NCBI GenBank assembly: GCA_016858145.1
Contig: JAEHOE010000156.1
Span: 124,001-188,000, forward strand
Source of the DNA: Edaphochlamys debaryana
Taxonomy: Eukaryota; Chlorophyta; Chlorophyceae; Chlamydomonadales
Length of the DNA: 64,000 bases
Reading direction: 5' to 3'
Below, in pieces: positions 24,801 through 36,675 of this stretch. Position 1 is the stretch's first letter. Every line of letters begins with the position of its first letter. A program made the position numbers and the translations under genes. Below the pieces are notes generated by a model, which did not search any database, had not been told where the DNA came from, and saw nothing but the letters and a program-made list of their open reading frames with translations.

Positions 24801-27800
24801 GCCGAACGCAGGAAACCTTGGTTTCCGCTACTGACGTGCGGAAACCGTCAGTTACACAGTCCCTTCCCACGCCGCCGCTTGCTTTTCTATGCGTACGCCT
24901 AAGTGTCATGTCATCACCCTGCAGGGCGTAACCCCCTTCCCTGTCCCTTACCCGTATCTACCTAAGCCTCAGTGCTGCCGCGCCCCCTGCCTTTGGCCCC
25001 ATGCCATACCATGCCATGCCGGGGCTGCCCTGCAGGGCGTGTCAATGTGGCCCTGCGCAAGAGGGCGTACGCCTCGAGCCTGGTTGCCACAAAGGCTAGC
25101 AGCAGCGAGTTCGGTCCCGCGCGGGTGACGGACGGAGACACGACTTCGACCCAGACGCTTTTCCAGTCGAGTTGCGCGGGTGAGGGGCCATGCATTGCTT
25201 GGGGCAGGCTCAATTGTGTGCTACGTACTTGTGTGCTGGCCCCACGATGCGCCTTCCTATCTGCGTCTTCCCGTGTCCCCACCCCAGATCCCGGCGACGT
25301 CACGCCCTGGCTGTCAGTGGATCTGGGCTCATCCCTCGCTGTGGACCTCGTCCTGATCTATAACACCGCTTCGGCTGGGTATGTATATTGGGGGGCGGAA
25401 GATGAGGGATGGAGCTTAAGAACCTTGGCGCCTCCTTGTTTCGCCCCAAAAGGTCAGCCCTTCTAAGCGCACTGACCTCAAGGTTTTGCCCCGCCCGCTT
25501 CCCTCCGCAGTCGGGGTTACACTCTCATGAACGCCGAGCTGCGTGTTGGCGGCACCCGCATTGCGCAACCGGAGGACACGCCCCTGATTGAGGCCAACCC
25601 GTTGGTGTGGCGGCAGGAGGGGCGAGGAGCGGACGGCCATATCCTTCGCGCGCCCTTACAGCCCGCCGCCCGGGGGCAGTGGGTGACCCTCCAAAACTTC
25701 CAGACGCCCGCCGTCGTCAATGCGGACGGCTGCTCCTGGTCACTGAGCATCGCTGAGCTCGAGGTCTACACGTCTCGAAGTAGCGCCTCCATAGCAGCAG
25801 GTGAGCGGCGAGGAAACGGCTTGCGCCGGCCCCTTGGAGTAGTCCCATGCAATGGACGAGCCGTCTTCCCTTGTTCACTGATTGCTGTTCTCCTTTCGCA
25901 CATGCGCAGGTGCGCCTGCCCCGCCGCCGCCCGGCTTGGCGGCGGCACCAAGCCCCGCAACGCTTCCCCCGCTGCTGCCGCCGCAGCCCTGGACGCACCG
26001 GTGCCGCATCGTCCTGACGCCCACAGCAAGCAGCGTGGACTGCGCTGCTGCCGGCGACGGCCAGCCTTCCGCGGAGCCGCCCCTGCAAATCTCTGTCGGC
26101 ACAGCCCTGCGGCAGCGGCTTGGGGCTGAGCAGCAGTATCCGCTGCGGTCAGAGACCAGTGACGATGACTCGGGCTTGACCCTATCGGGCTCTTCACACC
26201 TTCTGATCGAGAACAGCCTGATCGAGGGTTTGCCACTCAGCACAGTCAACGCGCTTCTGCACATCGCCAACACTTCCTTTCTAACGCTCGGGAACGTCAC
26301 CATTCGGGACCTAGAGGGCCAGCCTGCCGGTCTGGACTCCGTTCGAGGCCGCCCCATCTCTCCGCCATCCCTGGTTTTCGGCGCTGTCAGGGTTTTTGGC
26401 TGCTCCGGCGTCACCATCACAGCGTCGCTTTGCTCGAACGTCAGCAACGCACACGGCTGGGCGTGCGTCTGGATCCAGGCCGCGCCAAATACGTCGGACA
26501 CCCTGCAGCAACCAGCTCCGCCACCTTGGGTCCGAGTCAGCAACAGCACGATCGCCAACAATGCTGTCGTCTGGGGCGGCCCTGACGTCCAGCTGCAGTC
26601 CTCTTGGGCGAACATGCTCACAGCATTTGATGACGCTGCTGGAGATGATCGGAGCTCCAGCTACGGCCTGGGCGCCCTCGTCGTGGAGGCCCCTGACGGC
26701 GCGGCAGTCGCCATCTCTTTCGAACGCGCAACTCTCTCCAATAACACCGGCGGCAGTGGTGGAGCTCTGGCCGTGCTCTCCGGGCTGCCCTACGTCACCT
26801 GGACAGCCGTGACGGCTGTCTCCAATGCCGCAGCCATTGCTGGAGGCGCTTGCTTCTTCCGCCAAGGCACAGCGGCGTGGACCCTGCAGGACGGGAGCAG
26901 CCTGTCCGGCAACAAGGCGCCTTTTGGCGGCGCTGCGTGCTCTCTGGCCGGACCTTTGGCCAACGTCCTCGTCACGGGCGGGAGCCGCTTGGTTGGCAAC
27001 AACGCCACTTACGACGGAGGAGCATTATACGCCTATGCTGGAGGCGTGGTTAACATGACGCTGGATAGCAGGACCATGCTGTCTGACAACTCGGCTGCGG
27101 GCTTTGGAGGCGCAGTCTGCTCCTACCGTGGAGGCGTCCGCAGCCTGGTCGTCAAAGAGGGCAGTGCTGTTGTAAGGAACACAGCAGGGCTCTACGGCGG
27201 CGCTCTTTACTCACAGTCCGGGGGCATTTCCGGTGCACTCTTGGATGGCGGCAGCTCTGTGTCAGACAACAGCGCTCAGCGGGGCGGTGCCCTTTACTCG
27301 GCATCAGGCCACATTCGGGGCCTCTCCCTTGCCAATGCAAGCGAGATGGCCCGCAGCCGCGCCGCCGAGCACGGCGGCGCAGCGTGCGCGTGGTTTGGGA
27401 GTATTCAGCAAGCTTCCGTGTCTGGTGGAAGCAGCCTATCCGCCAACGCAGCGGGGGCGGATGGCGGGGCCTTGCACGCCCAGTTTGGGGGCATCACCGG
27501 GCTGACAGTCTCAGCCGGCGGCCGCGTATCGCTGAACACGGCCCGGGGCTCTGGCGGGGCCATTTTTGCGGGCCTTGGCGGCATTCGGGAGGTCAGCTTT
27601 AGTGGAAGCACGGCGTCTAGCAACAAGGCCGATTGGAATGGCGGTGTTTTTCACGCCTCTGGGGCCGCGGGCCTCACCAACCTCAGCTTTACTGCTGGCA
27701 GCACCCTCACCAACAACAGCGCCGCTTATGGCGGGGTCATGTGTGCGGATCGAGGCAGTATCAGCAACCTGCTGATCTCTGGAAGCGAGTTCAGCCAAAA

Positions 27801-30800
27801 CAGCGCCGTTCAGGATGGCGGCGCTGTCTACGTGTCTAGCGGCAGCCTCGTCAACATCGCCCTCACCGCAAGCCGTGTGGTGCGCAACGCTGCCAGGAAC
27901 GGTGGCGCCTTCGCCGTGCAAAGCGGCGGAGTGCGCGGCCTCACACTCCTTGGCAGCGAGGTCTCCGACAACAGTGCCCAGGCCTCTGGCGGCGCTGTCT
28001 ATTTGTCAAGCAGCGAAGCCGTTGACCTCACCGCCGGTTCAAGCTCCAAGCTCGCCAGGAATGCTGCGCTCAACGGGGGCGGTGGCTTGCTCGCCTCCGA
28101 CTCCACCGATCTTCAATTGGTGCTCAGCGGTGGAAGCAGCATCACCAGTAATGCCGCGGCAACCTTTGGCGGGGCGCTGTGGATCACTGCGGACCGTGGG
28201 ATGGTCAGCCTGACACTGCTCAATGGCAGCTCGCTAACTAATAACACGGCAAAGACTTACGGTGGTGCAGCAAGCGTCACGGCCTCCTCCGTCTCGATCA
28301 CCGCCCGTGCCAACGGCAGCATTTCGGGCAATGCAGCCACATTTGGTGGCGGATTTCTGCACAGCAGCAGAGGCAACGCGCAGCTGGTTGTCAGCGGTGG
28401 GAGCCGAGTGGCCGCAAATAAGGCTCCAAAGGGAGAGGGCGGCGCAGTCCTGGCTGAGCAGGGCTCGGTGCACGTGCAGCTGGAGGGCCAGGGCACGGCC
28501 ATTGCCGGCAACACCGCAGCCCTTGACGGGGGGGCGCTCGCAGCCCCCCTGGGCCTCGTCAACATCACCGCAGTTGGAGGCAGTGTGGTGAGCCGTAACG
28601 AGGCGTCGGGCTCTGGAGGCGCCATCTCCTCACAGGAGATCTCTCTGCGGCTGTACGGCAACAGCACCCTGTCACAGAACCGGGCCGGACGGAATGGAGG
28701 CGCCCTGTCCGCTGCTTCAATTCAGCTGTTGCTGATTGAGGGCAACAGTAGCGTCACGGCAAACACCGCTCTGCTCAGCGGCGGCGCCGTCTATGCCACA
28801 CAGGCAGTTCAACAGCTCAGCATATCTTCAGGCAGCCTGTCAGGCAACTCTGCTCTGCTGGAGGACGGGGGCGCAATCTGGAGCCCCCTGGTGGCAGCTA
28901 TGCAGCTGGGCGCGGACAGCACATTCGCCGACAATATGGCCGGCCGGTTGGGGGGCGCAATCTTCGCCAGCAGTTGCCCTGCAAATGCCATGGTTTGGCG
29001 GCTGGACCCAAGCAGCATGCTTACCGGCAATCGGGCTACTGGCAGCGGCGGTGCTGTTGCCCTCCAGGGCCCCAACTGCCGCCTCAACCTGACTGGAGGA
29101 GTGCTGGCGAATAACACGGGAAGCTTCGGTGGAGCAGTCGCCGTGTTAGGTGGGGCTACCTTGGAGGCAGCGTCGACTCAGGTCGGCCCTGGCAACAGCG
29201 CTACGGACTCCGGCGGCGGCATGTATTGTGGCATGGCATCTACGTTGCTGGTCAGCAATTCCACATTCCTGGGCAACTCAGCTCAGCTGCGGGGAGGCTC
29301 AGTGGCAGCTGCAGGCTGCGCTCAGCTGGTGCTCAGCGGCGGGACGGCTATTGCAAACAGCAGATCGTTTGGTGACGGCGGCGGCGTCAGTGCGTCAGGC
29401 AGCCAGCAAGTGTTGTTGTCGGATGTACAGCTTCGGGGCAATGTGGCCGGCCGTGGAGGCGGGCTGCACGTGGGTCCTCTGCCCTCCAGCGCCGCGCCTC
29501 AAGCTGTCTTAACCAATGCGTCGGAGCCCAAGCTCTGCGTCATCTGCAGCAGCACCTTTGCGGGTAACATCGCCGCCTTGGTCCCAGGCGCGTCAGCGTC
29601 TGACCCTCCGAAAGGCTACGGCGGGGCCCTGTTTTCAGAGAACGTCCCTGGCCAAGTCATTGCAGTGACCGCCGACTCCCGAACATCCGCGAACAACGCA
29701 TGGCTCGGTGGCGACCTTGCATCCTTACAGACCTGCACCGGTGGTACTCCTGCCGGCGGAGCGCCGCTAAACACGAGCCTTGCAAGTCTGGCGAGCGTGG
29801 TGTCATCGTTATGTGCTCCGGCGCTACCCAGCAAGAACGCTGTTGGGCAACTGTCAACTGCACTCCTCCAGCAAAACAGCAGCCTCGCCCTCATCTTGTC
29901 ACAGCTGCCCAGCCAATGCTCCCTGCTGCTCCTGTCCCCGAGTGTGCTGGGTACAGTTGCGGCGATTGCAACCAAATCGACGGCCCCGCTCGGTGATCTG
30001 GCCAGCAGCCCGCCGCCCCCTGCGACTACTCTCCTCGACACCTCTCCTCCTACTCCTCCCTATCCCAGCAATGCCGCCAGCAGCCTACCACCACCACTGG
30101 CAGTCTGGGCTGACAAGTCTGTCATTGGTTTCAATCTCCCCAGCCAAGAGTCACGCGCCCTCTGGTTTTCTGACGCCAAGCGTGCATCCTTGTATGCTTT
30201 GCCCCGGAGCACCCCAGGCAGTGAGCCTGGTTCACGTGACCAGCCGCCTGCTGAGACATGGGCTGGGCTCCTGGAGCTGCCGCCCGGTAGCGCACTGGGA
30301 CTGGTCCAAGGCCCAACCAAGGTTGCCGCTCTCGTCGATCTCTTGATCCGCCTGACCGACATCCAAGGGCAGCCTGTGTCTTCAGGTGGGTTGCGGGTTA
30401 CACTCTCAAGCTTGAAAGGATAGCGAATCTATCGATCCCGGCCGCGCGTTTTTCGTGCCCTTGACTTTTTGCCGCCGTGCCTTTATGCAGCCCCAAGCAC
30501 GTCTGGAGCATTCTTCATCGTTGTGACCATCGCTTCCGGCCCCCCAGCATTGTCTGATTCCAGTCGCGGAGCGCTGTCGGTCCAAGGCTACGGCCCGCCT
30601 CCCTGGAGCCTGCCTGTCAGTCCCGAGGACGGTACTGCACGGCTCAGTGGCCGCATCTCTGGATGGCCCGGGCCCTACACCCTCCTGCTCAGCGCTCAGG
30701 GTTCCAGCGCTCAAGGCTCCAGGCTTCTCCAGCCCTCCACTGTGGATCTTGCGCTGGGGGGCTGCTCCGTCGGCGAGCAGGCGGTGTTCCCTGAGGCGCC

Positions 30801-33800
30801 CTCCAGCCCAGCGTGGACCGACGGCATGGCGCTCAACTCGAGCTGCGCCGCATGCCCCGAACGAGCGGTTGGGTTTTACCCCGACCCAAGACTCAAGCCG
30901 CCGTCAGATGCTGATCTCAGCAACCTGACCGCTGCTAGAAGCGCCGAGCGCCGGAAGCAGCTATCGCTGGAGGCCACACGGACGTGCATGGGCTGTCCGG
31001 ACAACGCCGCGTGCCCCGGTGGCAGTACCATGGTGCCCCTCCCCGGGCACTGGCACTCGAACCCGCGGAGCCCGCTCATGCATGCATGCCCGAACGAGCA
31101 AGCATGTACGGACGCGCGCAGAGCTCTCCTCAGCGCCTGGCTACAACGAGCCAACGACAGCGGTTTGTCTCTCAAGCTTACCGGTCTTGGCGCGGAGGAT
31201 AAGCGGACATGGGCCCTGGCTGCGGCCCACAGCGCTGCCGTGTCGGCCCTGGCCCTGGCAAGCGGCGGCAGCCGTCGATTGCTCCAAGGTACAGGCAGTA
31301 ACGCTCTTCTCAACAGTTCCGGCGGAGGAGGATTGGCGCTGCTGGCGTGCAACTCATCAAGCGGACAGTGCGCCGGAGCCGGAGCCGGCAACGTGTCGTA
31401 CCTGGAGCTCCTGTGCGCGGACGGCTACGCTGGAAACCTTTGTGCAACATGCCAGCCCGGCCTATACCTCGACACCGACTTCCAGGTGATTATGAGGCTG
31501 GCAGCTTGGCACATGCTATCTAATGATCGGTTTTTGCGAATACACTCACTCTAGCGTCTCGCCCGTCAAGCATTGTGTGGGTCTACTTCCGCCCCTCCTT
31601 GCAGTGCACCCCCTGCCCTGGCCTGGCACGAACCATTGGGCTGGGCATCTTGGCTTTTGCCGGGACCGCCATTTTCATCCTCTACGCAACGGCAGCCAAC
31701 TTGGGAGCGGAATACAAGGAGCCGGCGAAGAAGGACTCGGACGAGGCTACCGGGGAGACCAATGGCCACCCTCCGGCCGCCGACATCCTGAAGGTGCGGT
31801 TCATGCTCAGAGGCGAGCGGTCTCTCTCAGCGGGCCCCCGAGCTGAAAATGTTTCGTAGCAACCCCGCGACGGCCATGTCCTTCCTTTATGAGGATGCTG
31901 CAAACCCACGCCATGCCCCTGTACCCCAGTGCGTGGCTATCACGGTGTGAGACACTGCACCCTTCCTGCCCCTTTGCCGCAGGTGCTGGTGGTTCACGTG
32001 CAGTACTTCATCATCATCGCCCGCCTCAACTTCCCAAAACCCGGGGCCATGCAAGGGTTCACGTCCGTAATGGCCGCAGCAACGGGAGCCGAGAACTACC
32101 TCGCCTACAGGTGGGAAGGCTTGAGCTGCTGGTTGTGGCTGCTTGGCTGGGCACGCAACGACAGTCCCGCACCGCTCAAACACGGGCTTTGCGCCGTCCC
32201 CAAACCGTACAGCTCCCTCAACAAAGCCCTCCGTCCCATGCCCGTTTCCTCCCGCCCCGCAGCCACGCCTGCCTGCTGCCCAACCAGGACAGCGAGGGTC
32301 AGGCGTTTCTGCAGGTGCTGGGCGCCCTGCTCACGCCCTGCGCTGTGACAGCGGTGTGCCTGCTCCTGTGGCTACTCCGCTACGGCTTCTTTCGGGCAAG
32401 CAAGCCCTCCAAGCCACAGCGCAGCCGAACCAGCCGTGCGATCAGGAGCGCTGGCTCAAGGCTTGTGAGCGAGGAGTCTGTACAGGATGTACCTGTGGAG
32501 AGAATGCCGAACTCCATAGCAGCGGCACCCTCCGTTCCCGGCCCGCCCGAGGGCGGCCTAGCGAGTGCAGGCAGCGTCTTCTCCTCGGTCAGCACGAAGC
32601 TGGGCCAGTACCTCCACCTCCACACAATGTCCGCGCCCTTCGCGCACCTTTCCTCGGGGCTTTCTTACGTGGTGGGTATGCCTCGTGCTTGCGTTGTCGT
32701 CCCGTGCATGTTCTGAAGCTGTGCGCCCTGCGGCGCCTATCTGCGTTCTGTCCCGTTCTTGTGTTTGATTTCTTCCCGTCCGGTTGGTGGTCCAAGCGGG
32801 CCGCGCTAGCCGCGCAGTATGACGGGCTACAATAGAGTTCATTTGATGCTCCACCTGTGCGTCCCTGCCGCCCCCTGACCCCCTTCCCTTTCTTCTAAGG
32901 ATTTGCCGTACATAATGTATCCTTGTTGACGGTGGCACTCGCCCCTGCTCCCTTACGCAACCCCTTTCCGCAGGACGAGTCCCTGACGCTGGGTCAGCAG
33001 CTGGGCATGGTGTTGATGGTTGCCATCTTTGTGCTGTTCCCGTCTTGGGCCAGCGCCGGCTTCAGCGTCTTCTCATGCATGGAGGTGGACGGCCCTCAGC
33101 AGACGTCGACCAGCCAGCAGTACACGGCACTCGAGTTCGCCAGCGTGACCCACCCTCGCGGCTACTGGACACGAGACATGCAGCAGTAAGCCGGGCGGGT
33201 GTGCTCTGGTTTCGACATCAGCATTTTTTCTTTCCTCCAATGGCTGATTCCTCTTGCTTACATGCCTGCCACCGCAGGGAGTGCTACACGGGCGTGCACA
33301 TTGCTCTGTACGTTCCTTTGGGTGTGGTCTTCCTCCTCATCTTCTGCGTCAGCCCGCCCCTCGTCAACTTCTTCCTCCTGTGGCGCATCCGGGACGATCT
33401 GCAGTACGACACGCACACCCAGCGCGTGTACGGCTTCATGTATCTGCGGTACAAGGAGCAGTACTTCTGGTGGTGAGCTAGCTGCTATGCCTTGGGTATT
33501 CGGCTGGGAGTTCATGGCTTCTGAACAAGTAGTCTCACGCGCACCTCTCGGTTGCACTCACAGGGACTCAGTGCTGATGGCCCAGACGCTTGCCCTGGTT
33601 GCGGTGGACGTGTTTGGCCGCAGCCTGGATGTGTCGTACCAGGCGCTGATGCTGATGCTGGTGCTCTTCCTCATTGCGGGCGTCAACTCCACGGTCCGGC
33701 CGAGCCGCTGCCGCCTGCTGCACAATCTCGAATTTTGGTCCTCGATCGTGCTTTCGGCTACCATAGCCCTCAACCTGTACCTGGTCACGGGCACAGAGGA

Positions 33801-34857
33801 CCTGGCGAACCAGCCGGCAGGGGTGAGCCGTTGACTTGCATGGCGCGCAATCATGGGCGAGAAGCCTCTGCCACGTCGTCAGCTCCTGAACCGTGTCCTT
33901 TCTCCCCGCCTCCCTTCGCCCCCACAGAACGTCATCGCCGCTCTCACGCTCAGCATCAACGTCATCTTCATCGCCATCATTGCTTGCCTCATCGTGTGCG
34001 CCTGGCCCAGGGTGCGGGCCGCCCTGAAGCGGGTACGGGCATACCTGCCCGGCGGCGCGGGCCAAGGAGCGGGCGCAACGGCGGACGGCAGTGTCCCGGC
34101 GGAGCGGCTATCGGAGACAGGGAGCACAGGGGCACCAAACTCCATCGCGCGGCCGGAGAGTCAGCGCTACTTCTCCGCCTGCCTTTGGAGGCGGCGGCGG
34201 CCCGCCGCCGCTCATGCCAAGAACGACTTTGCGCGTACGGACGCTGTTAGCGCAGCGGACGTCACCCGCAAGCAGGACTTTGCTGAGGTCTTGGCTGGCC
34301 ACATCACAGCGTCAGACGACGTCACTACTGGAGCGGCCCCAGCCTATACGGGTCCTGTCTGGCCGCTAGCTTCGGGCGGCGAGTGTCCAAAGCAAGGCTT
34401 TGCTGAGGTCTTGGCTGGCCAGACCGCGGCGTCCAACGTTATGACTGGAGCGTCCCCTGCCTATACTGGTCCTATCTGGCCGCTAGCATCGGGCGGCGAG
34501 TGCCCAAAGCAAGACCACGAGGCATCAGCAGCAGGCGGTGGGCTTAGTGAGCCGGCCAGCAGCCACCTGCCGCAGCCCAGCAGCAGCCCTGTGTGGGCGG
34601 TCGTGGGCGCGGCTGCTGCGGGGGGCTCGGGCGGCAGGCCGCTCACTTCGGGCAGCGGCAGCCTGGGAAGTCTTGGAGCGGTCGTGGCTCTGGCAGTCAA
34701 GCCGAGCGGGGGCTTGGCCGGAGGGCCGCAAGCGCCGCAGCAGGAGGAGGAGCCGCAGGCTCCCGTCCTGGTGCAGCAGCTAGGGACGGGGGATCCCGCG
34801 GAACCGGATGGGTCCAGGCCGGCGCTAGTGAGCACTGAAATAGTGCTGGAGCTCTAG
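15857..34857 (+). CDS. Giant modular cell-surface protein: lectin/P-domain/ShKT ectodomain, beta-helix, polytopic membrane region
   Basis: Thirty-three exons: 15857-15986, 17355-17579, 17719-17781, 17921-18020, 18204-18601, 18778-18916, 19190-19299, 19482-19664, 19970-20066, 20252-20637, 20806-20889, 21076-21135, 21300-21452, 21597-21725, 21908-22039, 22162-22274, 22405-22867, 23035-23144, 23295-23730, 23852-23960, 24076-24449, 25036-25179, 25288-25378, 25511-25800, 25910-30385, 30491-31485, 31605-31793, 31983-32110, 32263-32671, 32974-33185, 33278-33472, 33564-33822, 33928-34857. They sum to 4103 codons plus stop with all phases matching; an in-frame TGA precedes the ATG. Order: signal peptide (LLAVLALATLTSAQ); SUEL/Gal-lectin ~44-139; P-domain 1 ~140-305; Cys-rich and FN2-like modules to ~449; P-domain 2 to ~610; Pro linker; three ShKT modules ~659-796; duplicated unknown module ~797-1170; P-domain 3 to ~1331; discoidin (F5/8C)-like ~1332-1506; beta-helix ~1507-2998; Cys-rich stalk; about eight membrane segments ~3400-3830; cytoplasmic tail. 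Function is unknown; adhesion or sensing at the plasma membrane is inferred. ShKT names a fold and does not imply a toxin. Confidence 0.85.
16603..16787 (+). repeat. 37-bp minisatellite, five near-perfect copies, in intron 1 of the giant gene
   Basis: Units begin with GTGTTACGGGGCCAGGG at 16603, 16640, 16677, 16714 and 16751 and end with CCAACCCACAACGC. The array sits in a wider field (about 16330-17060) of decayed relatives sharing GGCTTGCCG and CCAACCCACAAC blocks. Because 37 is not a multiple of three, it reads open in several frames and creates a false ~316-codon frame. It lies wholly inside the 15987-17354 intron. Confidence 0.9.
17355..17781 (+). other. SUEL/galactose-binding lectin module (exons 2-3 of the giant gene)
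   Basis: The module reads LLCENSSGALTCPAGTVIAT, then AxYGRRVGATDC, a CNGRPSC core and, across the splice, FGPDPCFGISKYF followed by YSC. The CENxxxxLxCPxG start, YGR, CxGxxxC and DPCxGxxKYL order is the signature of the rhamnose/galactose-binding lectin (SUEL) family known from sea-urchin egg lectin and latrophilins. All expected cysteines are present. It is the N-terminal-most module, so it would be the outermost part of the protein. Confidence 0.8.
21300..22039 (+). other. Three ShKT modules, one per exon (exons 13-15 of the giant gene)
   Basis: Exons 21300-21452, 21597-21725 and 21908-22039 each encode one six-cysteine module: CEDVLGNC...GYC...LCAKTCNGAPC, CVDRRSDC...GQC...LCPKTCNEGPC and CLDRHPNC...GYC...LCPKTCVGAPC. 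This is the ShKT pattern, a small disulfide fold often fused to secreted enzymes and receptors. Each exon starts and ends in phase 1, so each is a self-contained insertable unit. The modules are not evidence for toxicity. Confidence 0.85.
25910..30385 (+). repeat. Beta-helix exon: ~33 GGA-type turns (exon 25 of the giant gene)
   Basis: A single 4476-nt exon encodes about 33 turns, each roughly 30 residues, with a GGA/GGG core followed by small hydrophobics and an NSA/NTA step (for example FGGAVCSYRGG, YGGALYSQSGG, DGGAVYVSSG, SGGAIFAGLGG). This is the repeat style of right-handed parallel beta-helices and of the chlamydial polymorphic membrane protein (PMP) family. It begins after a Pro/Ala-rich linker (GAPAPPPPGLAAAPSPAT) and ends in a globular section rich in Pro and Ser. 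The same exon is partly present in the inverted copy near the right edge. Confidence 0.85.
34270..34506 (+). repeat. Two tandem ~39-40-residue repeats in the cytoplasmic tail of the giant protein
   Basis: Units at 34270-34389 and 34390-34506 each run from KQxFAEVLAG through AYTGPxWPLASGGECP. They differ by a few residues and one codon. The corresponding tail of the inverted paralogue lacks them, so the duplication arose after the two genes separated or was lost from one copy. Confidence 0.8.
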
Positions 34858-36675
34858 TAGTGTGTGGCGGCGGGTAGAAGTGAGAGAGCCCGCATGGGAC
34901 AATGGGACACATGGGGATTGGTGCTTTGCTTGGGGGAGCCACATGGCGCACAGCAGCAAGGAGCGTGCTGTTGGTGCCTTCTTGTGTCCGTAGCTTGCTT
35001 CACCTTGTTACTGCAGCAGTGCAGGTTAAAGCCATTTAGCAGCACGTTCCTTCCTTGCTTTGGGGGGGGGAATCACGTGGGTGGTGGCATTTGTGAGGTG
35101 CGCGTGGTGTTAGGGGAGGGACTAGGGAGGGAAGCGTGGCAAGGGGACCGTAGGGTAGCAGCCCAGCAGCCAGAAGCTGTGGCACTACTGAGGGCTGGGA
35201 CAACGAACGATAAGGCCCCTCCTGTTTCCCTGTTTGAGGTCATCCTCGGGGCTCTGCTGAATTCTCAATTGCTTGCGGATTCATATGGCCGCGTGCCTTG
35301 CGGCTCTCTTTGCTCGAACTCAAATCGAACGTGGCATGCTCGTACACATGCAAGGCCTACGCAGGGTTCCGGAGGCATGAAGGTTTTGAGGATGGCTTTC
35401 GGATCGCTTGTGGTCTGCTTGGCATTTGGTTGAAGATGGCTTCAGATTGCTAGCCCGCTTGCATAGCAAGCTGTCATCATGATGTTGCTAGCTAGATACA
35501 CGTGTCGCAGGATAATTGCGCCGCCTCATGCATAATGCATAATGCACTCATCATCAAAGACTTCTTGCAAGCTCTGCATTATGCTGTTAAGAGTTGAATC
35601 CTGGAGACAGGCCTGCAGATTCTCCGCATTTGTGATGTGGGACGCCTTGGAAGGATGGGGAAGTCATGGGGCGGAGGAGGACGGCCGTCCTTGGCCGCTG
35701 CGGGATGAATCGCCGGGTTTAGTTATGTCTGGCATTCCTTGTTTGAAGCAAACGTAGGCAGGGGCAGGGGGCGGCAGGCCGCCGCCCGAGCCACTGGGCG
35801 GTATGTACGTAGGCTTGGTTGGAGGCCCCTGTCCTGGGTATATGGACGTACAGCATGAACGCATACAATGTTGGATGACGGTTGCTGAACCGGGATGGTC
35901 TGGCGATGTGCGCACGCACGCGGCTGTTATGGACTGGGCTTGCTGGCTTGGGCATCTGAGTGCAGCGAAGTGGGGCAAGAAATCGAGAGCATTATTGCCC
36001 AAGGTGCTTTGCAGAGGTGCAATGCCGCACTCCGGGCCGCCGCCCATTTGCCTCGTTTGATTCACCTCGGCAGGTCCACTTTGTCTTTGAATGCCAAAAT
36101 ACATAACACACCAGTCATGGGCAGCAACACCCGCATCTGCGGGCGCACCTCCGGCAGCCCAGTAGCCCAAAACTCCAACCCCAAAGTGGATCAAGTTACA
36201 CCTTACAACTTCGTTCACCATGACAGCAAAACTGCAGCCATGCAAGCGCAATTGCGCTCCTTCCTCTCCAACCATGGCCAGCCGTAACGGCTTTGCGCTG
36301 TTCCCAACACAGCCGCTGCTTCGCCTGCGGTGCCAAAACTTTAGGGTGCTATCACAAGTACAATTCCATGGCTTGCCGTCCTCTCAACGCGTGCCTTCGC
36401 ACTGCACTACAAAACTTAGCCACGGCAGCAAACGGCGCTGGGCCAAAGCTTCCCGTGCTTGCGCTTTGAGCATCTCTCCCCTGTCGGGCCCATGAAGCTT
36501 CCCAACCATGACCAATTCAGGCCACCACAGCGCAAGGGCTCACAGCCTCAAGCCCCCCGTGCTCTTCTAGCCCTTCTCTCCCGCCCGCAACCCAGCGCGC
36601 ACCGCAACCGCCGCAGCTATGTAAGTGTGTCGCCACAATGTGCGGGGAAAGCTACACATCACAGCGCCGGTCCGC
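34858..36675. other. Convergent 3' region between the giant gene and the branching-enzyme gene
   Basis: This 1.8-kb stretch holds the 3' UTRs of two convergent genes. On the minus strand TGTAA occurs at 36196-36200 and 36203-36207 (plus-strand TTACA), about 470 nt after the branching-enzyme stop. No TGTAA was found for the giant gene on the plus strand. No coding sequence was recognised. Confidence 0.45.

Noticed and set aside
24454..24801. A possible extra exon between P-domain 3 and the discoidin-like module
   Set aside because: Exons 24076-24449 and 25036-25179 join in frame without it, and the stretch has no domain or good splice pair. A similar acceptor at ~24920 (CCCTGCAG then GGCGT) is followed by non-coding sequence.
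25875..26621. Minus-strand frame of 248 codons opposite the beta-helix exon
   Set aside because: It is antisense to a well-supported coding exon and shows no domain; long antisense frames are expected in GC-rich codons.
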